From the NCBI GenBank assembly GCA_965276635.1, contig CBDIBC010000005.1, forward strand, positions 1,364,001 to 1,428,000: DNA of 64,000 nucleotides, in the 5' to 3' direction. The stretch is from CBDIBC01 sp965276635. Lineage in GTDB: Bacteria; Actinomycetota; Acidimicrobiia; Acidimicrobiales; Palsa-688. The position numbers were made by a program, and so were the translations under genes. Below are positions 1 to 12,452 of this stretch, piece after piece; the first letter of the stretch is position 1; each line of letters begins with the position of its first letter. The notes below the pieces were generated by a model. It saw nothing but the letters and a program-made list of their open reading frames with translations, made no database searches and was not told the DNA's origin.

Positions 1-460
1 ACGCGGTGCTCTTCGTCGGCCCCGACGGCAACCCGCTCCACTATTCCAACTGGCGTCAGAGGGTGTGGCTGCCGGCCATCGCTGCTGGGGGCCTAGCCGG
101 GCTGAGGTTCCACGATCTTCGCCATACCGCCGGGACCGCTCTCGTCGCTGGAGGCGTCGACGTGAAGACCGCTCAGGTTCGCCTCGGCCACGCCAGCCCG
201 CTGACCACGCTGCGGGTCTACGCCCAGGCCACCAGCCAGGCTGACCGGGACGCCGCCGGGCGGCTCGATGATCTGTTCCGGCCGGCGGATAGCAGCGTCG
301 GAGCAGACGACGACAGGGCCGGCGCGAGCGGCGGGCGTGACCTCAGAACACACCTCTCGGCGGATGGCCACGGGTCGGTCCCGCGCGATGGATGCGCGAT
401 AGTTAGCCTGAGAAATGAAGGAGGCGACCCCGAAGGATCGCCTGACCAGGACATTTCCAG
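1..460. mobile_element. Right edge of an integrative element at tRNA-Ile
   Basis: A tyrosine recombinase lies directly beside the 3' end of tRNA-Ile. In Mycobacterium the genes gyrA, DUF3566, tRNA-Ile and tRNA-Ala are consecutive; here the integrase sits where tRNA-Ala would be expected. I infer that an element integrated into the tRNA-Ile 3' end, with one att site at about 461-480 and the other outside the window. The second att copy cannot be seen. Confidence 0.5.
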
Positions 461-515
461 TGGGGCTAGGTGGAATCGAACCACCGACCTCAGCATTATC
501 AGTGCTGCGCTCTAA
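1..515 (+). CDS. Tyrosine recombinase (phage-type integrase), C-terminal part
   Basis: The reading frame is open at the left edge, so only the C-terminal catalytic half is present. It shows the tyrosine-recombinase signature in order: FHDLRHT (the H-x-x-R box), LGHASPLTTLRVY with the LGH histidine, and the tyrosine of VYAQ as the presumed nucleophile. The homologous part ends near position 285; the last ~75 residues are unrelated sequence and the frame runs into the antisense of the tRNA-Ile gene before a stop at 513-515, so the natural end may be uncertain. The gene points at the 3' end of that tRNA, the usual arrangement for integrases of elements inserted in tRNA genes. Its job would be site-specific excision and integration. 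The family is clear; activity and element type are not visible. Confidence 0.8.
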   Translation, partial: AVLFVGPDGNPLHYSNWRQRVWLPAIAAGGLAGLRFHDLRHTAGTALVAGGVDVKTAQVRLGHASPLTTLRVYAQATSQADRDAAGRLDDLFRPADSSVGADDDRAGASGGRDLRTHLSADGHGSVPRDGCAIVSLRNEGGDPEGSPDQDISSGARWNRTTDLSIISAAL

Positions 516-534
516 CCGGCTGAGCTATAGCCCC
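461..534 (-). tRNA. tRNA-Ile (anticodon GAT)
   Basis: On the minus strand a 74-nt cloverleaf can be folded: acceptor GGGGCTA (534-528) pairs with TAGCCCC (468-462), the D-arm contains AGCTCAGCCGG, the anticodon loop reads CTGATAA with GAT at 500-498, and the T-arm contains GGTTCGATTCC. The discriminator base is A and CCA is not encoded. It lies downstream of gyrA and DUF3566, the position of ileT in Mycobacterium. The 3' end faces the integrase and is the probable attachment site. Confidence 0.95.
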
Positions 535-592
535 GCAGTGCGGCCGAGACAACCTACCCGATGGGCGCGGAGGGATCGCAGCCGGCGCGGGT

Positions 593-1650
593 TCAGTCGG
601 TCTCGGTGACGACGACGAGCTGCACGCCGCCGATGACGTCGCTGATGAGGTTGTAGAAGAGGGCGGCCAGGGTGTTGACCAGGATCCCGGCGATGGCGAC
701 CACGATGCCGCCGCCGGCTCCGTAGAGGAGGACGGGCCCGGGGTGGAGCACGTAGGTCTTGAGGTCGAACAGCGTTCGCACCGACTTCTGGATGCTGACG
801 ATCACCCCGAAGGCGCTGGCGATGTTCCACAGGATCACGCCGGCCACGACCAGGGCGAAGACCACCAGGAAGTAGAAGAGAGCCGAGACCTTGAAGACGG
901 TCCACACGTCGACCCGGCGGACCAGCCGGCGCGACCGGGAGGTCCTGGGGATGTCGGCCCGGCGGGCCCGGCGCGACCGCCCCGGCTCGTCGATATCCTC
1001 GCCGCCCCTGACCCGGCCGGTGGAGGGCACGGACCGTGGTACCGGGCGCTCCAGCGGCGCACCGAAGGGTCGGGGACGCTCGACCGGCGCCACCGGCACC
1101 GCACCAACCGGCACCGCACCAACTGGGGCCCCACCAACCGGGGCCCCACCAGCCGGCACCCCACCCGTCGGCACCCCACCCGTCGGCACCCCACCCGTCG
1201 GCACCGCACCCGGCACGTCCGCACCAACCGGGGCCCCACCCGTCGGGGTCCCACCCGCCGGGACCCCACCAGCCGGCCCCGCAGAGGTCCCGACGCGCCG
1301 GCCGCCCGGTCCAGGCCAGCGCCCCGGGGTCGGGGGCGACGCAACGCCACGCTCGGCGTCGTCGGACGGCGCCGTCACCTCGGTCCGGTCGTCAGGAGGC
1401 TCGGGCAACGGAACGGCCGGCTCGTCGGCACGGGGGCGGAGGCGGACATTCGGCCGGGGCGGCGGCGGCTCCGGCAACGGCTCCTCACCGTCGCGGCGCC
1501 GGCGGCGGGGCGGCCGGAATGTGCGCACCGGCCGCTCGTCGTCGGAGAGGGGGGCGGGCGGAAGCGGATCGCTGGGCGACCCGTACCCGGCAGGCAGCGC
1601 CGAGTCCGCCTCGCTGGGGCCGGCCGCAGCTCGGCCCCCCCGTTCGTTCA

Positions 1651-1651
<1 letters not shown>
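593..1651 (-). CDS. DUF3566 membrane protein
   Basis: Protein of 352 residues. The N-terminal ~210 residues are low complexity, rich in Pro, Gly, Ala and Arg, with repeated GGVPT/GGAPVG units. The last ~130 residues form the DUF3566 domain: a basic stretch (SRSRRLVRRVDVWTVFKVSA), one membrane helix, a middle segment and a second helix near the C-terminus. DUF3566 proteins are actinobacterial membrane proteins encoded just after gyrA; their function is unknown. The ATG shares its A with the gyrA stop (TGATG), so translation is probably coupled. The long repeat-bearing N-terminus is the unusual part. Confidence 0.85.
1091..1285. repeat. 15-bp tandem repeats coding Pro-Gly pentapeptides
   Basis: Imperfect 15-bp units, among them three nearly identical copies of CCCGTCGGCACCCCA, encode repeated PTGGV/PVGGA pentapeptides in the cytoplasmic N-terminus of the DUF3566 protein. 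The period is a multiple of three, so copy-number change keeps the frame. Confidence 0.8.
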
Positions 1652-4125
<2,474 letters not shown>

Positions 4126-4140
4126 GAGTGCTGAGGATCC

Positions 4141-6090
<1,950 letters not shown>

Positions 6091-6220
6091 GGGCGCGACC
6101 TTTCCAGCCGGGGGTGAAGAGCGCTCCGGCGGCGACCCGGGCCTCTGGCCCGTCGAGCCAACCCTCGCCCGTCGAGCCAAAAAGGCCAGGTCAGCGCCTC
6201 AACGCGATACGAAAAGTCTA

Positions 6221-6607
6221 TCAGGTGGGGGTGTCCGGCCGGCGGTTCCCGGCCCCCTGGCGGCGGCGACCGGATCTATCGTCGCGCACGCGGATCTGCA
6301 CCTCACGCACGGCGTCGTCACCGGCCACCTCGGCCAGCCGGCGACGGACGTCGGCGGAGAGGAACCGCAACTGCGTCGCCCAGGCCGGCTGGTCGACCAC
6401 GACCACCAGCACGCCCCCGCGCAACGACACCGGCGTGGCGTGGGCGGCCACCTGGTCGCCCACCAGGTCCGCCCAGCCGGTGAAGACCGGCCCGAGCACG
6501 CTTGGCGGGGCCACCCCCAGGTCGGCCGCCAGCTTCTCCAGCGGCCCGTCCAGCCGGCGGGCCTCACGCTCCGACCGGGGCACCGACGACGGTCGCCATG
6601 TGCTCAC
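6221..6607 (-). CDS. DUF721 (DciA-like) protein
   Basis: Protein of 128 residues of the DUF721/DciA family, placed between recF and gyrB as in most Actinobacteria. Family members with this KH-like fold help load or retain the replicative helicase DnaB in bacteria lacking DnaC or DnaI; that role is from family knowledge. Visible here are the conserved WADLVGDQVAAHATPVSLRG core and a short Arg-rich tail. The GTG start overlaps the recF stop (GTGA), so the two are probably translated together. The window also has dnaB and no dnaC, consistent with a DciA role. Confidence 0.85.
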   Translation of the reverse strand: MSTWRPSSVPRSEREARRLDGPLEKLAADLGVAPPSVLGPVFTGWADLVGDQVAAHATPVSLRGGVLVVVVDQPAWATQLRFLSADVRRRLAEVAGDDAVREVQIRVRDDRSGRRRQGAGNRRPDTPT

Positions 6608-7704
6608 CCCACCACCTTGCCACCATCGACGCGCACCACGACCGCCGGCGCCGCGCCGTGGGGCAACGCGCCAGCGGTGGTCAGCAGCGCCTGTCCGGGA
6701 GGCAAGCGGGACAGCAACGCCTCGGCCCGGTCGGCGTCCAGCTCGGAGAACACATCGTCGAGCAGCAACACCGGCGGTGTATCCAGGCGGCCGGTGACCA
6801 CGTGATGGCCGGCCAGGCGCAGCGCCAGGGCCAGGGTGCGCTGCTCGCCCTGCGACGCGTGGGTGCGGGCCGGCAGGCCACCGACGGTGAGCTCCAGCTC
6901 GTCGCGATGCGGCCCTACGGTCGTCACGCCCCGACGGAGGTCGTGCGGGCGGGCGGCGACCAGCGCCGCCGCCAGCGGCCCTTCCCAGCTCCGGCGGTAC
7001 GCCAGCGCCACCTCCAGGCCCGACTGCCGCCCCGACGCGGCAGCCAGCCCCCGGTAGGAGTCGGCGGTGACGGGCGCCAGCGCCACGGTGAGCCCCGCCC
7101 GGGCCGCCACCAGGGATTCACCCGCCGCCGACAGCTTGGCGTCCCACACGTCGAGGGTCACCAGCACGTCGGCGGGGGGGCGGCCTCCCTGGGCCGCGGC
7201 CGACCTCAGGAGCGCGTTGCGTTGGCGGAGCACCCGTTCCACCTCGCCCCGGGTGGCGTCGTGGCGAGGGTGCAGGGCGACCAGCAGGTCATCGAGGTAG
7301 GACCGGCGGCCATCCGGGCCACCTTTGACCACGCTCAGGTCGTCCGGCGCGAACACCGTGACCTGGAACGCGCCCAGCAGGTCGCGCGTCCGGCGCAACG
7401 GCTGGCTGTTCACCTGGACCCGATCCCGGCCCGAGGGATGCAGCTCGGCCTCGATCAGCACCTCCCGGCCCGATCGGCCCACCTGGGCCCGCACCACCGC
7501 CTGGGCGCGGCCGACCCGGACCAGGGCCTCACCCGGGGCCCCACGGAACGATCGCAACGTGGCCAGGTACCCCACCGCCTCGAGCAGGTTGGTCTTGCCC
7601 TGCCCGTTCGCCCCGACCACCACGGTGAGACCGTCGGGGGCCGGGTGCAGCTCCGCTCCGGCATAGTTCCGGAAGTCGGTCAGCCAAAGATGCTCGAGGT
7701 GCAC
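6604..7704 (-). CDS. recF: DNA replication and repair protein RecF
   Basis: SMC-like ATPase of 366 residues that helps load RecA at gapped DNA. The N-terminus has the Walker A motif GANGQGKTN (31-39); the C-terminal half has a Walker B region LLLDDVFSELD. The reading starts at GTG 7704, giving the usual MHLEHLWLTDFRNY opening. It lies 34 bp after dnaN and overlaps DUF721 by 4 bp. Ordinary length and order. Confidence 0.95.
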   Translation of the reverse strand: MHLEHLWLTDFRNYAGAELHPAPDGLTVVVGANGQGKTNLLEAVGYLATLRSFRGAPGEALVRVGRAQAVVRAQVGRSGREVLIEAELHPSGRDRVQVNSQPLRRTRDLLGAFQVTVFAPDDLSVVKGGPDGRRSYLDDLLVALHPRHDATRGEVERVLRQRNALLRSAAAQGGRPPADVLVTLDVWDAKLSAAGESLVAARAGLTVALAPVTADSYRGLAAASGRQSGLEVALAYRRSWEGPLAAALVAARPHDLRRGVTTVGPHRDELELTVGGLPARTHASQGEQRTLALALRLAGHHVVTGRLDTPPVLLLDDVFSELDADRAEALLSRLPPGQALLTTAGALPHGAAPAVVVRVDGGKVVG

Positions 7705-7738
7705 GCCGGCAGCGGTCCGCGGCCCGACCCGGCGTCGG

Positions 7739-8839
7739 TCAGGAGACCCGCACCGGCATCAGCAGGTACAGGTAGTCGTCGCTCTCGATCGGCCGCAGCA
7801 CTGCCGGCTTCAGCGCGTCGAGGGTGTCGAGGGCCACCTCGTCGCCCACGATCGCCTCCACTCCGTCGATCAGGTAGGCCGGGTTGAACGCAACGGTCAT
7901 CTCCGCCCCGTCGTACTTGGCATCGACGTCCTCGGTCGCCGTGCCCCAGTCGGTGGTGATGACGGTGAGCTCGATGCCGTCAGGGCGCAGGGCGATCCGC
8001 ACCGGTGTGGTCGGGTCCCGAGCGAGCAGCTTCACCCGGCGCACGGCGTCGAGCAACGCCTCCCGGGCCACCACCAGCCGGTTCGGGTTGGCTTCGGGGA
8101 TCAGCTGGCGGTAGTTCGGGAACTCGCCCTCGATCAGCCGGGTGGTGAGCGCCACCGTCGCCGTGGAGAACGTGGCATCGTGCGCACCGAGTCGCAGCGC
8201 CACCTCGGTGTCGGTGGAGCCCAGCAGCCGCTGCAGCTCGCCCAGCGCCCGGGACGGCACCAGCACCTTCTGGCCCTCCGAGAGCACCCCGGCCCCGGGG
8301 AGGTCACGCACCGCAAGGCGGTACGAATCGGTGGACACCATCCGCAACCCGCTGCCCTCGGCGGCCATCAGCACACCGGTCAGGATCGGGCGTGAGTCCT
8401 CGTTCGACGCCGCCCGCACCACCTGGCGCAACGCCTCGGCCAGACCCGCAGCAGGCAGGGTCACCGAGTCCCCCGTCGGTTGGGGCACCCGGGGAAAGTC
8501 GGCAGCCGGGTGGGTCCGCACGTTGAACGTCGAGCGGCCCGAGGCGATCCGCAGATCCTCCTCGTCGGACTCCAGGGTCACCGCGCCAGGCTCCAACGCC
8601 CGGACGATGTCGGTCACCAGGCGCCCCGGCGCCACCACCACGCCGTCGGTGCCGTCAGTGACCTGGGCGGCCACGGTGATGGTCAGGTCCAGGTCCGTGC
8701 CCGTCACGGTGAGGTCGGATCCGCTCACCTCTAGGCGCACGCCGGAGAGCACCGGGAGGGCACCGCTGCGTCCGGCCAGCGCTCGGCCCGCGGTGCCCAA
8801 GGCCTCGACCAGGACGTCACGTTCGCATCGCAGCCTCAC
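7739..8839 (-). CDS. dnaN: DNA polymerase III beta subunit (sliding clamp)
   Basis: The 366-residue processivity clamp. Typical beginning (MRLRCERDVLVEALGTAGRA), the conserved central STDSYRLAVRD and the end YLYLLMPVR are all present, consistent with the three-domain clamp that dimerises around DNA. The upstream 259-bp gap to dnaA carries an AT-rich patch and DnaA-box-like sites. Confidence 0.97.
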   Translation of the reverse strand: MRLRCERDVLVEALGTAGRALAGRSGALPVLSGVRLEVSGSDLTVTGTDLDLTITVAAQVTDGTDGVVVAPGRLVTDIVRALEPGAVTLESDEEDLRIASGRSTFNVRTHPAADFPRVPQPTGDSVTLPAAGLAEALRQVVRAASNEDSRPILTGVLMAAEGSGLRMVSTDSYRLAVRDLPGAGVLSEGQKVLVPSRALGELQRLLGSTDTEVALRLGAHDATFSTATVALTTRLIEGEFPNYRQLIPEANPNRLVVAREALLDAVRRVKLLARDPTTPVRIALRPDGIELTVITTDWGTATEDVDAKYDGAEMTVAFNPAYLIDGVEAIVGDEVALDTLDALKPAVLRPIESDDYLYLLMPVRVS

Positions 8840-9098
8840 CGGAGCGCTCCTACTTCTTCTCTACTAATCAATGAATATAGGTAACAGGGGTAGTAGGGCC
8901 TGTGGATTGGGGACAACCGACCGTCTGTGCTGGTCAGGTGCCGTGTCGATACCCGCCCATCGTCCCCAGGATCGCACAGGGGGGTGACGGTGGTCGGGAC
9001 CACCTGTGGGCGCTGGGTAGTCGGTCCCCTGTAATTACACGAGGCCGACACATGTGCTCCATGGTCTGGTGCCCAGGGCAAAGATGGACGGTTCGCCA
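8840..9098. other. Candidate oriC in the dnaA-dnaN gap
   Basis: A 259-bp non-coding gap. Directly upstream of dnaN lies an AT-rich stretch (about 8850-8886), conspicuous in this GC-rich DNA and able to serve as an unwinding element. Beside it are imperfect DnaA boxes: TGTGGATTG at 8901-8909, TGGGGACAA at 8908-8916 (reverse complement TTGTCCCCA, one mismatch to the actinobacterial TTGTCCACA) and weaker matches near 8960 and 9005. In Mycobacterium and Streptomyces oriC lies in this gap. The boxes are degenerate and few compared with Streptomyces, so the call is tentative. Confidence 0.45.
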
Positions 9099-10541
9099 TC
9101 ACCCGCCGCCCTTGATGGTCTGGATCAGCGCGGTGACCGAGTCGTAGGTCTCGCGCTTCTCGGGCATCAATCCCGACACCTTCTCCACGGCGTGGATGAC
9201 GGTGGTGTGATCGCGGCCGCCGAACTCTCTGGCGATGGCCGGGTAGCTGAAGTCGGTCAGCTCCCGGAACACGTACATGCTGATCTGGCGGGCGTTGACG
9301 AGCGGGCGCCGCCGGCTGGGGCCGCACAGCTCGTCGATGCTGAAGCCGAACATGGTGGAGGTGGCCTCCAGGATGGTTCGGGGCGTGATGGTGCGCGGCC
9401 GGGCCGAGTCCAAGATGTCCGACAGGACGTGCTCGGCCTTTCCCAGGGTCAGCGGCTCACGGTTCAGGCTGGCAAACGCCGAGACCCGGATGAGCGCGCC
9501 TTCCAGCTCGCGGATGTTGTCGGTCACGTGGGTGGCGATCAGGTCCAAGACGTCGGCGGGGATGGGAACCCGCTCGCCTTCGGCCTTCTTGCGCAGGATG
9601 GCCAGGCGGGTCTCCAGCTCGGGGGGCTGGACGTCGGTGATGAGGCCCCACTCGAAGCGGCTCCGGAGGCGGTCCTCCAGGGTGGCGATGGAGCGAGGGT
9701 GCCGGTCCGACGACAGCACGATCTGCTTGGAGCCCTCGTACAGCGAGTTGAAGGTGTGGAAGAACTCCTCCTGCAGGCTCTCCTTGTTCTCCATGAACTG
9801 GATGTCGTCGACGAGGAGCACATCGCAGTCCCGGTAGCGGCGCTTGAAGCTCAGCTGGCCGTTGGTGCGGATGGCGTCCACGAAGTCGTTCATGAACGTC
9901 TCGGTCGACAGGTACCGGATCAGCAGGTTGGGGAAGTTCTCGACCACGTAGTGACCGATGGCATGCAGCAGGTGGGTCTTCCCCAGGCCGGAGTCGCCGT
10001 AGATGAACAGGGGGTTGTAGGACGCGGCCGGCGTCTCGGCCACCCGCTGTGCGGCGGCGTGGGCGAACCGGTTGGACGAGCCGATGACGAAGGCGTCGAA
10101 GGTGTAGCGGGGGTTCAGCGCCGGCGGGGCGGGTGCCGGCTGGACGCGAGGACCGTCGGTCCGCCGGGCCGTATCGATGGAGGTGATGGTGCCCGGGTTC
10201 CCGTAGGGCGATGTGTCTGTGGACGAGCCTGGGGACAACGTGCGAGCTGGCAGGGGTCTGGTGAGATGATCGAGGTCGTCGAGGCGTGGCTCACCCGCTC
10301 TGACCAGCAGTTTCACCGTGACCGGCCGTCCGCCGGCGGTGGTCAGGGCCCGTTCGATCATCCCCAGGTAGCGGTCCTCGATGCGCTCCCTGGCCACGGA
10401 CGATGTGGCCGAGAGCGTGAGCACCGACCCGTCGATGCCCTCGGGCCGGAGGTCGTCGAACAGCAGCCGCCACACGCCGTCGGACACCTGGTGCTGCAGC
10501 TGTTCCGAGCAGGATCTCCACACGTCGCCTGCGTCGGTCAC
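9099..10541 (-). CDS. dnaA: Chromosomal replication initiator DnaA
   Basis: AAA+ initiator of 480 residues. In order: N-terminal helicase-interaction domain (GDVWRSCSEQLQ), a Pro/Ala linker, the AAA+ domain with Walker A GDSGLGKTH and Walker B LLVDDIQF, and the C-terminal helix-turn-helix with the DnaA signature GGRDHTTVIHAV that reads DnaA boxes. I place the start at GTG 10541, preceded by GGTGGGAG; a GTG at 10604 would translate through the DnaA-box cluster. It heads the dnaA-dnaN-recF-DUF721-gyrB-gyrA series. No rpmH is found upstream, unlike most bacteria. Confidence 0.97.
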   Translation of the reverse strand: MTDAGDVWRSCSEQLQHQVSDGVWRLLFDDLRPEGIDGSVLTLSATSSVARERIEDRYLGMIERALTTAGGRPVTVKLLVRAGEPRLDDLDHLTRPLPARTLSPGSSTDTSPYGNPGTITSIDTARRTDGPRVQPAPAPPALNPRYTFDAFVIGSSNRFAHAAAQRVAETPAASYNPLFIYGDSGLGKTHLLHAIGHYVVENFPNLLIRYLSTETFMNDFVDAIRTNGQLSFKRRYRDCDVLLVDDIQFMENKESLQEEFFHTFNSLYEGSKQIVLSSDRHPRSIATLEDRLRSRFEWGLITDVQPPELETRLAILRKKAEGERVPIPADVLDLIATHVTDNIRELEGALIRVSAFASLNREPLTLGKAEHVLSDILDSARPRTITPRTILEATSTMFGFSIDELCGPSRRRPLVNARQISMYVFRELTDFSYPAIAREFGGRDHTTVIHAVEKVSGLMPEKRETYDSVTALIQTIKGGG

Positions 10542-10568
10542 TGGGGCTCCCACCTTTTCCGGCCAAGT

Positions 10569-10601
10569 CTGTCCACAAACTGATCCACACGTTGTGGAGA
10601 A
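10569..10601. promoter_or_regulatory. Cluster of three DnaA-box-like sites upstream of dnaA
   Basis: Three 9-mers lie within 33 bp: CTGTCCACA (10569-10577), TGATCCACA (10581-10589) and, on the other strand, TTCTCCACA (10601-10593). Each differs by one base from TTGTCCACA or TTATCCACA. They sit just before the chosen dnaA start, which suits autoregulation or an accessory origin element. Confidence 0.6.
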
Positions 10602-10742
10602 CACGACGAGTGCACAGGGGCCCCTTCGACGGGCCGCCGTACGTCCCCGGGGAAGGTGCCGGTCTCCCGCACCACATGCGTTTGGTGCAGGTCCGAGAAG
10701 CTAGCACCCCCACCGGTGCCGTCGCGCCGGACCTTTGGCATC

Positions 10743-12452
10743 ATGAGGGGCATGGCGGGACGCAAACGGGAGGTGGCAGTCGATCCCTTGGCGGCGGTCG
10801 GTTGCACTGACACCGTGGCCATCGGGTCGGGTGGGGCCAGCGTCGTCTATCGGGCCAGGCAGGTGGCGTTCGACCGGCTCGTGGCGCTGAAGGTGCTGAA
10901 CCTGCCACTAGAGGACGAACGGGCGCAACGTCGGTTCCAGCGGGAGTTGAGCCTGGCGGGCCGGCTGACCGGCCACCCGAACGTGGTTACCGTGTTCGCC
11001 AGCGGCTTCCTCCCCGACGGCCGGGGCTTCGTGCAGATGGAGTACTGCCCGGGAGGCTCGTTGGCCGACCGGTTGGCTGGCGAGGGGCCACTCTCCGTGG
11101 ACCGGGTGGTGGCGGTCGGCATCAAGCTGGCCGGCGTGCTGGAGCTGGCCCGCATCCAGGGCATCGTCCACCGGGACGTGAAGCCGGCCAACGTGTTGAT
11201 CACCCGCTTCGGCGAGCCAGCTCTGTCCGATTTCGGCATTGCCGTGGTGTCGGGCGAGGTGACCGGCACGACCCAGGCGCTCACGCCGGTGCATGCCGCG
11301 CCGGAGGTGCTCGAGTCGCGTGTCGTCGGCGCGGCCGCCGACCAGTGGTCGCTCGGTTCGACCCTGCACACGCTCCTGGCCGGGCGGGCACCCTACGCCT
11401 CGATGGAGGCCGAAGGCCTCCTCGCCGGGATGCTCCGGGTGCTGAACGATCCGGTTCCGGCCATCCCCCGGACCGATGTGCCGGCGTCGCTGCGAGCGGT
11501 CCTGGAGCGCACGATGGCCAAGGACCCGCAAGCCCGGTATCGGACCGCAGGTGACCTGGGCCGGGCGCTGCAGGCGGTGGAGGCCGAGCAGGGCTGGCCG
11601 GCCACCCGGCTGCCCATCGAGGAGGTCCCTGAGGCGCGCGGACCGTGGTCCGATGCCGCCTCCACCGGCCCCGAAACCACGACCTCGCCCGGAACTGGCG
11701 GCATCTGGCCGGCGCGCGTCACCCCAGCCGGGCCGCCCCCCGAAGGGCACACCCAGCAGTGGTCGCGCCACTCCGGCCGCCAGCCGGGCACCCGCCTGCC
11801 GGCCATCCCACCCGTCATGCCTCCGTCGGTGGCGCCCCCGCCCGGCGCGCCTCGGGAGACCGCGCCGAACGGCGGGGCGGCCACGGCCGGCGAGTCCACC
11901 CGGCACTTCTCCCGCCGGCCCGCGCTTGACCCCCACCCGGCGTTCAGCCCGACCGCGCCGGTGGCCCCGTCGCGGCGAACCCTGTACTGGGGGATCGGCG
12001 CCGGCGTGGTGGCTGTGGTGGTCGTCGTTGGCCTCGTGGTCTTCCTGACCCGGTCGCCCGCCAAGCCGACCACCAAGCCTGGGCCCGTGCTGCAGAGCCC
12101 CAGCGCGGCGGCCAACGCCAGGTATGCGCCCCGGAACGTGACGGTGAGCGACGAGCAGCCGACCACCGTGACCCTGCATTGGACCGATCCCAGCAACGGG
12201 AGCATCCCGTACGTGGTCCAGGTCTCCGACGGGCGCACCCAGGTGGCCACGAGCAACGACCAGGCCGTGGTGGCCGGCCTGGACCCGGGCCAGGGCTACT
12301 GCTTCGTGGTTCTCGGCGTCTACGGCGTGGGATCGCGGGCGGCCGGGAGCTCGGTGTGCATCCGCGGCGGGACGGCGACGCCCGCGTCGGGCGCTTCGAG
12401 CAACGGGTCACCCACGACCGTGGGGGCGCCCACCGCGCCGACCGCGCCATAG
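10743..12452 (+). CDS. Membrane Ser/Thr protein kinase with C-terminal FN3 domain
   Basis: Hanks-type kinase of about 569 residues. The glycine loop (IGSGGASVVYRA), catalytic Lys50 in VALKV, HRDVKPANV (His143-Asp145) and SDFG are present, so it should be active. A Pro-rich linker (~305-415) leads to one membrane helix (GVVAVVVVVGLVVF, ~420-440) and an extracellular fibronectin type III domain. The start is uncertain: ATG 10743 was chosen; ATG 10752 follows too closely after GAGGGG. It is divergent from dnaA and converges on the transglutaminase gene with a 133-bp overlap of coding ends. The FN3 tail matches the FN3 repeats of the neighbouring operon, suggesting a shared envelope role. Confidence 0.9.
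   Translation: MRGMAGRKREVAVDPLAAVGCTDTVAIGSGGASVVYRARQVAFDRLVALKVLNLPLEDERAQRRFQRELSLAGRLTGHPNVVTVFASGFLPDGRGFVQMEYCPGGSLADRLAGEGPLSVDRVVAVGIKLAGVLELARIQGIVHRDVKPANVLITRFGEPALSDFGIAVVSGEVTGTTQALTPVHAAPEVLESRVVGAAADQWSLGSTLHTLLAGRAPYASMEAEGLLAGMLRVLNDPVPAIPRTDVPASLRAVLERTMAKDPQARYRTAGDLGRALQAVEAEQGWPATRLPIEEVPEARGPWSDAASTGPETTTSPGTGGIWPARVTPAGPPPEGHTQQWSRHSGRQPGTRLPAIPPVMPPSVAPPPGAPRETAPNGGAATAGESTRHFSRRPALDPHPAFSPTAPVAPSRRTLYWGIGAGVVAVVVVVGLVVFLTRSPAKPTTKPGPVLQSPSAAANARYAPRNVTVSDEQPTTVTLHWTDPSNGSIPYVVQVSDGRTQVATSNDQAVVAGLDPGQGYCFVVLGVYGVGSRAAGSSVCIRGGTATPASGASSNGSPTTVGAPTAPTAP

Noticed and set aside
415..609. Plus-strand frame reading GLGGIEPPTSALSVLRSNRL
   Set aside because: It is the translation of the antisense of the tRNA-Ile gene, a well-known false protein.
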